DNA from: Ectopseudomonas khazarica
GTDB taxonomy: Bacteria; Pseudomonadota; Gammaproteobacteria; Pseudomonadales; Pseudomonadaceae
Direction: 5' to 3'
NCBI RefSeq assembly: GCF_004521985.1
Contig: NZ_SBHZ01000011.1
Span: 1 to 64,000, forward strand
DNA length: 64,000 nucleotides
Below the pieces are notes generated by a model that was not told the origin of the DNA, ran no database searches, and saw only the letters and a program-made list of their open reading frames with translations. Positions 18,211 to 26,490 of the stretch are shown here, piece after piece (within the stretch, counting starts at the first letter, position 1; each line of letters begins with the position of its first letter). A program made the position numbers and the translations under genes.

Positions 18211-20772
18211 CTACTCCTTGGGCTCTTGAGGGACACGCTGGCGCATCCATCGTTGAATTCGTTGCTGGATGATGTCGTTGACCTTGTCGGTCAGCTGCAA
18301 GCTGGCCAGCAGGCTGGGAACGTCTTCCTGCAGGTTGATGTTGAAATTGATCGGCCGGCCCTGCTCGATGGCCGGGTTCTGCCCGTGCAGACGCAGACCC
18401 AGCTGCAGTGTGCCGGAGGTCGAGTAGTCGACGCTACCGTCCAGCAGATCGTAGTGGAAGTCTTCCAGCGCGTCGGTGACCAGCTTCATGCCCGGGTTGG
18501 CCTGGCCCATGGCGCGGATGCGCGGCGAGTGAAAGCGTAGCTGCCCGCCCGGCGCGCGCGCCTCGATCCTGCCTTGCTCCACGCTGATGCCCTGGCCAAT
18601 GCGCAGCGGCAGGCTGCCGTCGATCAGGCCGTTGCCCTCCAGACCCTCCGCCGGGTACACGCGAAACAGCGCCTGCAGGTCCAGGCCTTCGAGGCGCAGC
18701 GGCAGCAGCTGGCTTGGCTTGTCCAGCGCCCAGCTTGCCGGCGCCAGACTCAGGCTGCCGCCAAGAATGCCCAGTTCGGCGCGGCGATGTTCCAGGGTGC
18801 CGGCCAGCGGCTGGCGGAGGCTGGCCTGGTAGCTGGCTTGCAGGTGCAGCGGGCCGAGAGGGATGCCGGGGTCGATCTGTTCGGCGCTGAGGTTGGCCAG
18901 CTCCAGCGTCAGGCGGTCGCCGTTCACGCGCAGCTGCGCCTGTGCATCGACGCCGCCGAACGTGCTGCGATCATAGATCCCGGCCAGGTTGCGGCCGTTC
19001 ACATTGGCCAGCAGCGCCAGCGGCTTGCCCTTGGCCAGGCGCAGTGTGGCGTCGCCCTGGATACGACCGTTGTCGAGCGTCAGCAGGCCCGGCCAGTTGG
19101 CCAGGGTCTGGGCCAGCGGATTGCCGGCGCGCAGGAAGAGTTCATCGAGTCTGGCCGCGAGGCTCAGTCCATCGGCCTGGTTGCGCAGGTTCAGCGCCAT
19201 GCTCAGGCCCGAGTCCGCCAGCAGCGCACCGTCGAGCGCCTGGCTCGCCTCGCTGGCGTCGAGGCGGCCTTGCCACTGCCAACCCTGCGCCTGCAGTGGC
19301 GGGTATTGCAGGCGTCGTGTGCGTAGCGCCAGCGGCCCGGACAGGCGCGTGGAGCCTGGTGTGCCACTCAGGTCGATGCCGTCGAGCGTGGCCTGGACGT
19401 GCTGCAGGTCGAGTTCATCCACGCGCAGGCGCTGGATAGCCAGGCCTGTGCTTCTGCCGAGGGTGAACTGCCATTGCTGCGCCGTGGCATGGCCGCTCAG
19501 GTTGAGGTTCAGGTGCAGGTCATCGAGGCGGCTGCCGGCCAGCGTCAGGCGCTTGCTGCGCGCATCGAGCTGCAGCTGGCCGACGTCGAGCGCCCAGTCC
19601 TCTGCGGCCTGGCGCAGGCCGAGCGTGGCGTCGGCCTGCAGTTCGAGTGGCCCCTGGGCGGCGAGCGTCAGACGCAGGGCCAGCTCATCGTCCGTGGCGC
19701 TGTCCATGGGCGCTATCCCCAGCTGCAGCTGCTCGGGGCGCAGGCCGACCGGGACGTTCTGCAGCCAGGCCGCGTCGCGGCTGTCCAGCTGCAGCTCGCC
19801 GTGCGCCTGATACGCCTGCCAGCGGCCGCCGGTATTGCGCAGGTCGAGCGCCAGCGCACCGCTGATCGGGCCCACGCCGGGGAGCGGCCAGGGCTGCGGC
19901 AGGCGCGCATCGATCCGCAGCCAGCCGGGGGCTGTCAGCAGTGCGTCGAGCTGCCGGGCCTCGTCAGGCAACTGCAGTTGCCATTGCGCGCTGACGCCCG
20001 CCTGCTGTGGCGTGCTCGGCAGCTGCGGGCTGGCGGCTGGCAGCCACTCGCTGAGCCAGGTGCTGACCCAGGCCAGGTCGGGCAGGGGCGCGACCTCCAG
20101 GTCGCCGCTCCAGCGCATGGCGGCATCGGCCTGGGGCCTGAGGTCGCTGCGCAGATCCAGTTGCGGCTGATCGTCCAGGCGCATGCTCATCTGCAGCTGG
20201 TGGCTGCTGTCCGGCGCGCTGCGCAGCCCCTGCAACTGTGCCTGCAGCGTGGCACTGTGGCCTGCCCGCAGCAGTTGCAGTTGCACCTGTAGCGCATCGT
20301 CCAGCCGTTGCAGGGTGAGATGCCCGTTCAGGGTGCAGCGACCGCTTGCGCAGGGCAGCTGCGCCGCCATCTCGCGCACGCTGATCTGGCGCGGTAGCCA
20401 GGGCAGGGCGTCGAGCAGATCGCGCAGGGGACGGGCGGGGTCGTCAGTGTCCGGGCTGTCCTGCTGCGCCTGTGGCGCCTGCCAGTCGGCCCGCAGCCCC
20501 TGCACCAGCAGGCGGTAGCGCGGCGCCTCGCTGGCCAGCCAGTCGAGCTGCACCTGGTCGGCCTGCAGCTGGAGTTCGCTGTCCAGGCGCCGGGTCAGGC
20601 TGGCGTCGCTGAAGCGTACCCCGCGCCAGGACAGGCTCAGGCGCTGCCAGTCGAGCTCGATATGCTGCTCCGCGAGCAGTTGCTGCACGCGGTAGCCGGC
20701 GTAGCAGGCCAGTAGCGACAGCAGCGCCAGTATCGCTGCGCAGGTGCTCGCCCAGAAACGCCGGCGGCTCAT
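18211..20772 (-). CDS. ydbH: YdbH, AsmA-like intermembrane lipid-bridge protein
   Basis: The 853-residue protein has one N-terminal transmembrane helix (about residues 8-28) and a long repetitive beta-rich body full of alternating L/Q/R segments. This is the pattern of TamB/YhdP/YdbH bridge proteins, which form hydrophobic grooves across the periplasm. The C-terminus carries the YdbH signature region (GLIDGSLPLRIGQGISVEQG). AAGGAG precedes the ATG. It leads the ydbH-ynbE-ydbL operon and is divergent from an Xre antitoxin gene. The role in moving phospholipids toward the outer membrane is established in E. coli and inferred here. Confidence 0.88.
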   Translation of the reverse strand: MSRRRFWASTCAAILALLSLLACYAGYRVQQLLAEQHIELDWQRLSLSWRGVRFSDASLTRRLDSELQLQADQVQLDWLASEAPRYRLLVQGLRADWQAPQAQQDSPDTDDPARPLRDLLDALPWLPRQISVREMAAQLPCASGRCTLNGHLTLQRLDDALQVQLQLLRAGHSATLQAQLQGLRSAPDSSHQLQMSMRLDDQPQLDLRSDLRPQADAAMRWSGDLEVAPLPDLAWVSTWLSEWLPAASPQLPSTPQQAGVSAQWQLQLPDEARQLDALLTAPGWLRIDARLPQPWPLPGVGPISGALALDLRNTGGRWQAYQAHGELQLDSRDAAWLQNVPVGLRPEQLQLGIAPMDSATDDELALRLTLAAQGPLELQADATLGLRQAAEDWALDVGQLQLDARSKRLTLAGSRLDDLHLNLNLSGHATAQQWQFTLGRSTGLAIQRLRVDELDLQHVQATLDGIDLSGTPGSTRLSGPLALRTRRLQYPPLQAQGWQWQGRLDASEASQALDGALLADSGLSMALNLRNQADGLSLAARLDELFLRAGNPLAQTLANWPGLLTLDNGRIQGDATLRLAKGKPLALLANVNGRNLAGIYDRSTFGGVDAQAQLRVNGDRLTLELANLSAEQIDPGIPLGPLHLQASYQASLRQPLAGTLEHRRAELGILGGSLSLAPASWALDKPSQLLPLRLEGLDLQALFRVYPAEGLEGNGLIDGSLPLRIGQGISVEQGRIEARAPGGQLRFHSPRIRAMGQANPGMKLVTDALEDFHYDLLDGSVDYSTSGTLQLGLRLHGQNPAIEQGRPINFNINLQEDVPSLLASLQLTDKVNDIIQQRIQRWMRQRVPQEPKE

Positions 20773-20906
20773 GAGTTCTCCTTGCTCGATGCACTGGCGC
20801 CGACGTTAACCGATGCTCCCCTGGGTGCCAAGCCGCTTTCCGTGCTATGGTGTGTTCATGGCTTTTCATATGTGTTTTGTTGAAAAAAAGCTGAAGGGAG
20901 GATGTG

Positions 20907-21278
20907 ATGAGTGCATTGATTCGCAGCCAGCCTGATGCCGATGCGGTGCTGGCCAAGGCGTTGCTCAATACCCGTGAGCAGCTGGGCCTGACCCAGCAGG
21001 AGCTGGCCGATATCGTCGGTGTGCACCGCAGCGCCATCAGTCGCTGGGGGGAGCAGGGCGGCTTGCGTCCGCAGAGCAAGACCGGTGAGCTGGCGTTGTT
21101 GCTGATCCGCGCCTACCGGGCGTTGTTCGCCCTGTTTGGCGGCAACCTGCAGGACATGCGGCACTTCCTGCGTACCGAGAACCGTCACCTGGCTGGCGTG
21201 CCACTGCAGCAGATGGGGCAGGTACAGGGCCTGGTGCGTGTCGTCGAGTACCTGGACGCCATTCGCGGCAAGGTCTGA
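20907..21278 (+). CDS. Xre/MbcA/ParS-type antitoxin
   Basis: The 123-residue protein has a Cro-type helix-turn-helix (about residues 22-56, LGLTQQELADIVGVHRSAIS) and a C-terminal toxin-binding domain (about 60-120, ending in VRVVEYLDAIRGKV). It should neutralise the RES toxin downstream and repress the operon. GGGAGG lies 5 bases before ATG 20907; the in-frame GTG at 20904 is too close. It is divergent from ydbH across 134 bases. That gap carries two TTCAT copies (about 20858 and 20869) that could be operator half-sites. Confidence 0.87.
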   Translation: MSALIRSQPDADAVLAKALLNTREQLGLTQQELADIVGVHRSAISRWGEQGGLRPQSKTGELALLLIRAYRALFALFGGNLQDMRHFLRTENRHLAGVPLQQMGQVQGLVRVVEYLDAIRGKV

Positions 21279-21351
21279 GCCGCCACTCGCAGCCTGCTGC
21301 GCGCCGACCGTGCCGCGTCGAGTACAGGCTCTACTCTCGGGAGTGATCGCC

Positions 21352-22104
21352 ATGGACATCTGGCAACAATGCGCGGGCGAACGGCAGGTTCGCCCGCTAC
21401 GCGGCAAGCTGCTGCGCATGGTGGAAAGCCAGGCGCAGGTGGCCACCTCGCAACTGGTGGACAACCTGGCGGAGCAGGCGCTGCTCGAAGACCTGCTGGA
21501 GAACAGCAAGCCGCCGCTGCCCGAGGCTGCCGAGCCGCTGCACTATCTGCTCAAGACGCCGTTCCGTTATCCACCGCTGCGCTGGGGCTCGCGCTTCGGC
21601 ACGGTGCACGAGCCGAGTCTGTTCTACGCCGCGCAGCACCTGCAGACGGCGATGGCCGAGGCGGCGTACTACCGTTTCGTGCTGTGGAACGGCATGCTCA
21701 GCCCGCCGCCCAGTGGGCGCATCCTCTCCGAGCACTCGACCTTCGAGGCGCGTTATCGCGTCGAGCGCGGTATCCAGTTGCAGTTGCCGCCCTTCGATGC
21801 GCATGCCGCGCTGCTCGCGCATCCCAGCGACTACAGCGTCGCCCAGCGGCTGGGCGCGGCGATGCGCGCGGCGGATATCCAGGCGTTCGAGTACCGCTCG
21901 GCGCGTTGCCCCGCAGGTGGTAGCAATGTCGCGCTCTATGTGCCGCAGGCGTTCGCCGAGAAACGGCCACGCAACCTCACGGCCTGGTTGTGCGAAACCA
22001 CGGGTGATTACGTGGCGTTCAAGCCCGCTCAGGTTCCCGGACAGCCGCGACTGTTTCGCTGGGAGCAGTTTCTGGTGCAAGGGCAGTTGCCACACCCCGC
22101 ATGA
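21352..22104 (+). CDS. RES-domain toxin (predicted NAD+-degrading)
   Basis: The 250-residue protein has the RES fold: conserved arginine in RWGSRFGT, the SLFYAA segment, and the glutamate in TAMAEAAYYR. Known RES toxins (MbcT, RES of P. putida) destroy NAD+ and stop growth until the antitoxin counters them. GGGAG stands about 9 bases before ATG 21352. The upstream frame back to 21136 is a shadow of the antitoxin gene. The 73-base gap after the antitoxin indicates co-transcription. It is somewhat longer at the N-terminus than minimal RES proteins. Confidence 0.85.
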   Translation: MDIWQQCAGERQVRPLRGKLLRMVESQAQVATSQLVDNLAEQALLEDLLENSKPPLPEAAEPLHYLLKTPFRYPPLRWGSRFGTVHEPSLFYAAQHLQTAMAEAAYYRFVLWNGMLSPPPSGRILSEHSTFEARYRVERGIQLQLPPFDAHAALLAHPSDYSVAQRLGAAMRAADIQAFEYRSARCPAGGSNVALYVPQAFAEKRPRNLTAWLCETTGDYVAFKPAQVPGQPRLFRWEQFLVQGQLPHPA

Positions 22105-22248
22105 ATGCTGCCGCAGCGCTGGCGATGCCCCGAAACAGAGCGCTGCGCGGATATGTCGCACGGAGTTGTGCACAATGCTGAGGCAGCCTGTCATCTCACT
22201 GTCAGAACCGCCGCTAAACGTTTGATTTTTCGTGGTTGATTTTTAAGT

Positions 22249-22276
22249 CAATGAAAAATATGCATTTTTTTCATTG
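22249..22276. repeat. AT-rich inverted repeat
   Basis: CAATGAAAAA (22249-22258) and TTTTTCATTG (22267-22276) are perfect inverted copies around TATGCATT, itself almost symmetrical. It lies 145 bases after the RES gene and could be a nucleoid-protein or regulator site. Confidence 0.65.
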
Positions 22277-22353
22277 GTGAAAAAATCGTCAGTTTGACCG
22301 GAGCGCCCATGGCATCGGGCCTGACGGCGCTTTCGCCCAAGTTGTGCACGGAG

Positions 22354-22362
22354 TTATCCACA
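22354..22362 (+). promoter_or_regulatory. Perfect DnaA box
   Basis: TTATCCACA matches the DnaA consensus exactly. TGTGGATTG, an inverted near-match (complement CAATCCACA), follows at 22369-22377. Together with the AT-rich block upstream this looks like a DnaA-binding locus; binding is not shown. Confidence 0.55.
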
Positions 22363-22422
22363 GGTTCTGTGGATTGTGTGGCGGGGCTGGCGGAGTCGCC
22401 CGAAACAATCGCCTGGCGGGAC

Positions 22423-22450
22423 TTTACCTTGGCAAAAAAAGGAGTAGAGT
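22423..22450 (+). promoter_or_regulatory. Candidate promoter of the Sel1-like gene
   Basis: TTTACC (22423-22428) and TAGAGT (22445-22450) are 16 bases apart, a form common in pseudomonads. The start site would fall about 25 bases before ATG 22482. The GGAG inside the spacer could alternatively serve a GTG start at 22449. Confidence 0.5.
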
Positions 22451-22481
22451 GGCGCGCCCCGGCAGTTACCCCTGTTTTCTT

Positions 22482-22793
22482 ATGCCTCGCGCTTTACCGT
22501 CGTCATCCTCCGCAGCCCGTCCAAGCTCTTCTCGTCTGCCCATGCGCGTCGCGCTGTGGCTGCTCGACAATCCGCGTCTGGGCAAGACGCCCAGCGTCAA
22601 GCGCATCGCCGGCAACCTGCTCAAGCAGCCTGCACGCAAAGGCTGCGTGCAGGCGCAGAGTCGCCTGGGTCAGCTGCTCTGCCGCGACTGCGGCAACACC
22701 CGTGACCGCCGCATCGGCTACGAGCTGCTGCGCCAGGCCGCCCGCGCGGGTGATCGCGGTGCCCAGCAGGAACTGCAGCGTCTGTCGCGCTGA
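22482..22793 (+). CDS. Short Sel1-repeat-like protein
   Basis: The 103-residue basic protein has a serine-rich start followed by alpha-helical hairpins of the Sel1 type (ARKGCVQAQSRLGQLLC and RIGYELLRQAARAGDRGAQ). Sel1 repeats usually mediate protein-protein contacts. Three starts are possible: GTG 22449 (has GGAG), ATG 22482 (downstream of the candidate promoter) and ATG 22542 (start of the clearly conserved part). I chose 22482. It has three cysteines (GCVQ, LLCRDCG). Function unknown. rmuC follows 66 bases later. Confidence 0.65.
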   Translation: MPRALPSSSSAARPSSSRLPMRVALWLLDNPRLGKTPSVKRIAGNLLKQPARKGCVQAQSRLGQLLCRDCGNTRDRRIGYELLRQAARAGDRGAQQELQRLSR

Positions 22794-22859
22794 CCGCGTA
22801 CTGGCCCCGTGTGAATCGTCCGCTGGGTATACTGCTCGGCGGTCAAACATGGAGCGTCT

Positions 22860-24335
22860 ATGCCAATCGATCCCCTCTCTCTTGCCATCGGTGCCGTCGC
22901 GGCGCTGGTGCCGCTCCTGGCCGGCATCTGGTCACTGCAACGCCGGCTGGCCCGCGAACAGAGCGAACAGGCGCTGTTGCAGGAGCGCCTGGAACACGCA
23001 CAACTCGGCCAGGCCGGTGTGCTCGCGCAGCTCGATGCCTGCCGGGCCGAGTTGGCCGAGGTCAGTGAGATCAAGGTCGACCAGCAGACCGAACTGGCCG
23101 GCCTGCGTCGCGAGAACGAGTTGCTGCAGCAGGAGCGGCAGATCTCGCGCGAGGCCGCACAATCCTGGAACCAGCAACGTGAGCGCAACGAAGCCGAACT
23201 GCGCCGGCTGACCGCCGAGTGCGCGGCGCTGGCCGCCGAGCTGCAGGAGAATCGCGACAACCAGCAGCAACGCCTCGATGACCTGCAGGGGGCACGCAAC
23301 GAGCTGCGCGCGCAGTTCGCCGAGCTGGCCACGGCGATCTTCGACGAGCGCGAGCAGCGCTTTGCCGAGACCAGCCAGCAACGCCTCGGGCAGTTGCTCG
23401 ATCCGCTCAAGGAGCGCATCCAGGCGTTCGAGAAGCGTGTCGACGAGAGCTATCAGCAGGAGGCGCGCGAGCGCTTCTCCCTGGGCAAGGAGCTGGAGCG
23501 CCTGCAGCAGCTCAACCAGCGCCTGGGCGACGAGGCGACCAACCTGACGCGGGCGCTGAAAGGGCAGAAGACCCAGGGCAACTGGGGCGAGCTGGTGCTC
23601 GAGCGTGTGCTGGAGCATGCCGGCCTGGAGAAGGGCCGCGAGTACCAGACCCAGGTCAGCCTCAAGGGCGCCGGTGGCGAGCGTTTCCAGCCCGATGTGC
23701 TGATTCGTCTGCCGGGCGACAGGCAGGTGGTGGTCGATGCCAAGGTCAGCCTCAGCGCCTACCAGCACTATGTCGCAGCCGCTGACGAGGCGGTACGCCA
23801 GCAGGCGCTCAAGCAGCATCTCGTCTCCTTGCGCAGTCACCTGAAGGGCCTTTCCGGCAAGGACTACCAGCGTCTCGAAGGCCTGCACAGCTTGGACTTC
23901 GTCCTGCTCTTCGTACCGATCGAGGCGGCCTTCGCGGCCGCCTTGCAGGCCGAGCCGGACCTGTTCCAGGAGGCGTTCGAGCAACAGGTGGTGATCGTCA
24001 GCCCGACCACCCTGCTGGCCACCCTGCGGGTCATCGACAGCCTCTGGCGCCAGGAGCGCCAGGGCCAGAACGCCCGCGAGATCGCCGAGCGCGCCGGCCA
24101 GCTATACGACAAGTTCGTGGCCTTCGTCGCCGACCTGGACGAGATGGGCAGCCGCCTGCAGCAGCTGGACAAGGCCTACGCCAGCGCCCGCAACAAGCTG
24201 GTCGAAGGGCGTGGCAACCTGGTTGGCCGGGTGGAGAACCTCAAGCTGCTGGGCGCACGCGCCAGCAAGAGCCTGCCGGGCGAACTGCTCGAGCGTTCCG
24301 CCGATCTGCCGGCGCTGGATGAGCTGGGCGAGTGA
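22860..24335 (+). CDS. rmuC: DNA recombination protein RmuC
   Basis: The 491-residue protein has an N-terminal membrane anchor (residues about 5-24), a long coiled coil (about 26-190, rich in E, Q, R, L), and the RmuC nuclease-like domain. That domain contains NWGELVLERVLEHAGLEKG, VVVDAKVSLSAYQHY and IVSPTTLLATLR. RmuC limits inversions at short inverted repeats and is a predicted PD-(D/E)XK-type nuclease (DAK motif). It ends 57 bases before the convergent hydrolase gene. Confidence 0.93.
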   Translation: MPIDPLSLAIGAVAALVPLLAGIWSLQRRLAREQSEQALLQERLEHAQLGQAGVLAQLDACRAELAEVSEIKVDQQTELAGLRRENELLQQERQISREAAQSWNQQRERNEAELRRLTAECAALAAELQENRDNQQQRLDDLQGARNELRAQFAELATAIFDEREQRFAETSQQRLGQLLDPLKERIQAFEKRVDESYQQEARERFSLGKELERLQQLNQRLGDEATNLTRALKGQKTQGNWGELVLERVLEHAGLEKGREYQTQVSLKGAGGERFQPDVLIRLPGDRQVVVDAKVSLSAYQHYVAAADEAVRQQALKQHLVSLRSHLKGLSGKDYQRLEGLHSLDFVLLFVPIEAAFAAALQAEPDLFQEAFEQQVVIVSPTTLLATLRVIDSLWRQERQGQNAREIAERAGQLYDKFVAFVADLDEMGSRLQQLDKAYASARNKLVEGRGNLVGRVENLKLLGARASKSLPGELLERSADLPALDELGE

Positions 24336-24392
24336 GCGGCGTTCGGCGCTGATCCAGGCCGCCGCGCCGTTGCACCCGCGTTGCCCAGGCGT

Positions 24393-25283
24393 TCACGCGG
24401 CGCCTTTCTCTGCGGCTGCGCGCAGGGCCGCCGGCGAGCTGGCCAGATAGTCCAGCGCGGCCTGCAGGTCGCCCTCGATGCGCGGGTGAAAGCGCGGATC
24501 GAAGTAGCGCAGCACGGAACGTCCGACGCTGGCGGTGCTCGGCAGCAGGCCGCGCTTGCCCAGGTCATGCCACATGCGCAGGAACCCCGGGCGATAACGC
24601 GTGGCCGGGTCCTGGCGCATCATCACCTTCATCGCATCGCTGAACAGGTAGAGCAGCGCCGGAGAGGCGATCAGCATGAACAGCCAGCGCATCGCCAGGC
24701 TGCCGCCCAGGTGGACGTGCAGGTCGTGGGCGACGCAGCGGTGTTCCACTTCCTCGGCGCCGTGCCAGCGCAACAGGTCGAGCATCACCGGGTCGGCGTG
24801 ATCGAGCCCACGGCTGTTGACCACCCAATCTCCCAGCACGCAGGTGAAGTGTTCCACCGCCGCGATCAGGCCGACGCGCTGGCGTAACCACCAGGTTTGC
24901 AGACGCCGGCTCAGGCGATTTTCTCCCAGGGGGTAGTCGCACAGCAGCTTGTCGAACAGCCAGTCGACCTTGCGTGTGAAGGGGCGCGGATCGATGCCGT
25001 GGCGGCGCAGGTAAGGGGTCAGCGCGCTGCCGTGGGCCCGGGCGTGCTGTGCCTCCTGCAGCACGAACCCGCGCACGTCCTCGCGCAGCCCGGGGTCGCT
25101 GACCTGCGGCAGGGCCTTGTTGTACACCTTGCAGAACCAGAACTCGCCGGCCGGCAGCAACAGGTGCAGGCCGTTCATGATGTGCGAGGCCTCCGGCTCG
25201 TTCGGCACCCAGTGCAGAGGCGTGTCGCTGAAATCGAAGCGCACCTTGCGCTGTTGCAGGGCGGGTTGCTTGCCTGGATTCAT
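24393..25283 (-). CDS. Predicted metal-dependent hydrolase (PF10118 type)
   Basis: The 296-residue protein has the histidine/glutamate pattern of a di-metal helical protein: LQEAQHARAH, AAVEHFTCVLGD and GAEEVEHRCVAHDLH. The family is annotated as predicted metal-dependent hydrolase, and its real reaction is unknown; the EExEH layout resembles ferritin-like oxygenases as much as hydrolases. Its ATG (25283) overlaps the stop of the alpha/beta hydrolase gene by 4 bases, so the two are co-translated. The frame continues open upstream to 25781, but that part is a shadow of the neighbour. Confidence 0.82.
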   Translation of the reverse strand: MNPGKQPALQQRKVRFDFSDTPLHWVPNEPEASHIMNGLHLLLPAGEFWFCKVYNKALPQVSDPGLREDVRGFVLQEAQHARAHGSALTPYLRRHGIDPRPFTRKVDWLFDKLLCDYPLGENRLSRRLQTWWLRQRVGLIAAVEHFTCVLGDWVVNSRGLDHADPVMLDLLRWHGAEEVEHRCVAHDLHVHLGGSLAMRWLFMLIASPALLYLFSDAMKVMMRQDPATRYRPGFLRMWHDLGKRGLLPSTASVGRSVLRYFDPRFHPRIEGDLQAALDYLASSPAALRAAAEKGAA

Positions 25284-26197
25284 GGTTGCGCTCGTTCCAG
25301 TTCGTTGACGTAATCGCGCAGCCAGCCGGCCAGCCTGGCCGGTTTGGCCAGCAGCTGCCAGTGGCCGGCGCGCACTTCGCGGCGGGTCAGCAACGGCGCC
25401 CAGTGCTGCAGGTCGTCGAACAGCTGCGGGCGCACGAAGCGGTCGTTCAGCGCCACGATCAGCTGCAGGGGCACACGGGTACTGCGCGTACGCGGATGCA
25501 GCAGGCTGCGGATGAAGTTGGCGCGATACAGCTGCACGCCGCGCATGCCGTCGGCGCGTTGCGTGCTGCTGGGGGGTAGCTCGCTGACGCCCTCCAGGCG
25601 GCTCAGCAACCAGGGCCAGGCGCGATCCAGACCCAGGCGCCAGCACAGCTCCGGCAGCAGCGGGGTGTGGAAGAAGGCGATGTACCAGGAGCTGAGCAAC
25701 TGACCCAGCGCCTGCAGCAGCGCCCTGGGGCGGCGCAGGCTCAGGCGTTCGCGCAGCCAGTGGCCGACATGGTCGAGGCACGGTCCGGAGAGGCTGGTGT
25801 AGGACGCCAGCAGCGGCTGGATGCGCGGTTCGGTCACCGCTTCCCAGCTCTGGATCGAGCCCCAGTCATGGGCGACCAGGTGCACCCGGCGACCTGCGCT
25901 GGTGGCGTGGATGACCGCTTCGAGGTCGCGCGCCAGCTGTGGCAGGCGGTAGTCCTGCACGCGTCGCGGCACCTGCGACGCGCCGCAGCCACGCACGTCG
26001 TAGGCGACGATGCGGTAGTCGTTGGCCAGCTCGCGGATCAGCGGCAGCCAGACCTCGTGATTATCCGGATAGCCATGCACCAGCAGCAGGGTCGGGGCAT
26101 CGGCCTTGTCCCAGATGTAACTGCGCAGGCGCAGGCCGTCGCTGTGAACGTCCAGTTGCTGCGGCGGCAGGTCGTGGCGTTGCAGGGGCGCGTTCAT
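25280..26197 (-). CDS. Alpha/beta hydrolase, epoxide-hydrolase-like
   Basis: The 305-residue protein has the oxyanion motif HGYPDN (41-46), the nucleophile elbow VAHDWGS with Asp111 at the nucleophile position, and a C-terminal histidine in RAGHWQ. Aspartate instead of serine at the elbow points to epoxide hydrolases or haloalkane dehalogenases rather than esterases. It is the first gene of a two-gene unit with the metal-dependent hydrolase. It lies opposite a MerR regulator across a 36-bp palindrome that probably controls it. The substrate is unknown. Confidence 0.87.
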   Translation of the reverse strand: MNAPLQRHDLPPQQLDVHSDGLRLRSYIWDKADAPTLLLVHGYPDNHEVWLPLIRELANDYRIVAYDVRGCGASQVPRRVQDYRLPQLARDLEAVIHATSAGRRVHLVAHDWGSIQSWEAVTEPRIQPLLASYTSLSGPCLDHVGHWLRERLSLRRPRALLQALGQLLSSWYIAFFHTPLLPELCWRLGLDRAWPWLLSRLEGVSELPPSSTQRADGMRGVQLYRANFIRSLLHPRTRSTRVPLQLIVALNDRFVRPQLFDDLQHWAPLLTRREVRAGHWQLLAKPARLAGWLRDYVNELERAQP

Positions 26198-26245
26198 CGG
26201 CTAGGACCGACGAGCAGGATGAGCGGGAACATGGCAGGCTCCGGG

Positions 26246-26281
26246 CAATGACGATTACATTGTTTGATGTAACTGTCATTG
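26246..26281. promoter_or_regulatory. 36-bp two-tier palindrome, candidate operator
   Basis: The outer arms CAATGAC (26246-26252) and GTCATTG (26275-26281) are perfect inverted copies. The inner arms TTACAT (26255-26260) and ATGTAA (26267-26272) are also perfect, so 13 of 15 base pairs per arm match around a 6-base centre. It lies 49 bases upstream of the hydrolase start and is the obvious target for the divergent MerR regulator. Confidence 0.7.
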
Positions 26282-26454
26282 TTGAGCGCCAGGTGGCCTT
26301 TGCCTAGTCGTTGCGCCAGCGTTCGAGCGCAAGCGTTACGGCGTTACCGGCGTGTGTCGAAGCGCTCTGCAACGGGGGACAGCGCCAGCAACGGCGGTTT
26401 TCGGCCGGGGCAATGGTGAGCAAGTCCAGCCCTTGGTTGGGGCGCCGGCAACGG

Positions 26455-26484
26455 TTGGCGACGGCCTCGGCGCCAGACTATGAT
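26455..26484 (+). promoter_or_regulatory. Promoter of the MerR gene, probably leaderless
   Basis: TTGGCG (26455-26460) and TATGAT (26479-26484) are 18 bases apart. The expected start site falls at about 26490-26492, on the ATG at 26491, and no ribosome site is visible, so the mRNA may lack a leader. Confidence 0.55.
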
Positions 26485-26490
26485 CGGCGC

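Larger units (their letters stand above)
22105..22481. other. 377-base gap: AT-rich block, dyad and DnaA box
   Basis: No convincing gene lies in this gap. Bases 22219-22290 are strikingly AT-rich against a GC-rich genome. They contain a perfect dyad and are followed by two TTGTGCAC-type words, a perfect DnaA box and a promoter for the downstream short gene. The layout resembles a small replication or nucleoid-protein site. Confidence 0.6.

Noticed and set aside
22219..22377. Chromosomal oriC
   Set aside because: No dnaA, rpmH or gyrB neighbours and only one perfect DnaA box; kept as a possible accessory DnaA site.
20907..22377. Integrated plasmid or prophage remnant around the toxin-antitoxin pair
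   Set aside because: No integrase, attachment repeats or phage genes; flanks are core genes and coding GC is normal.
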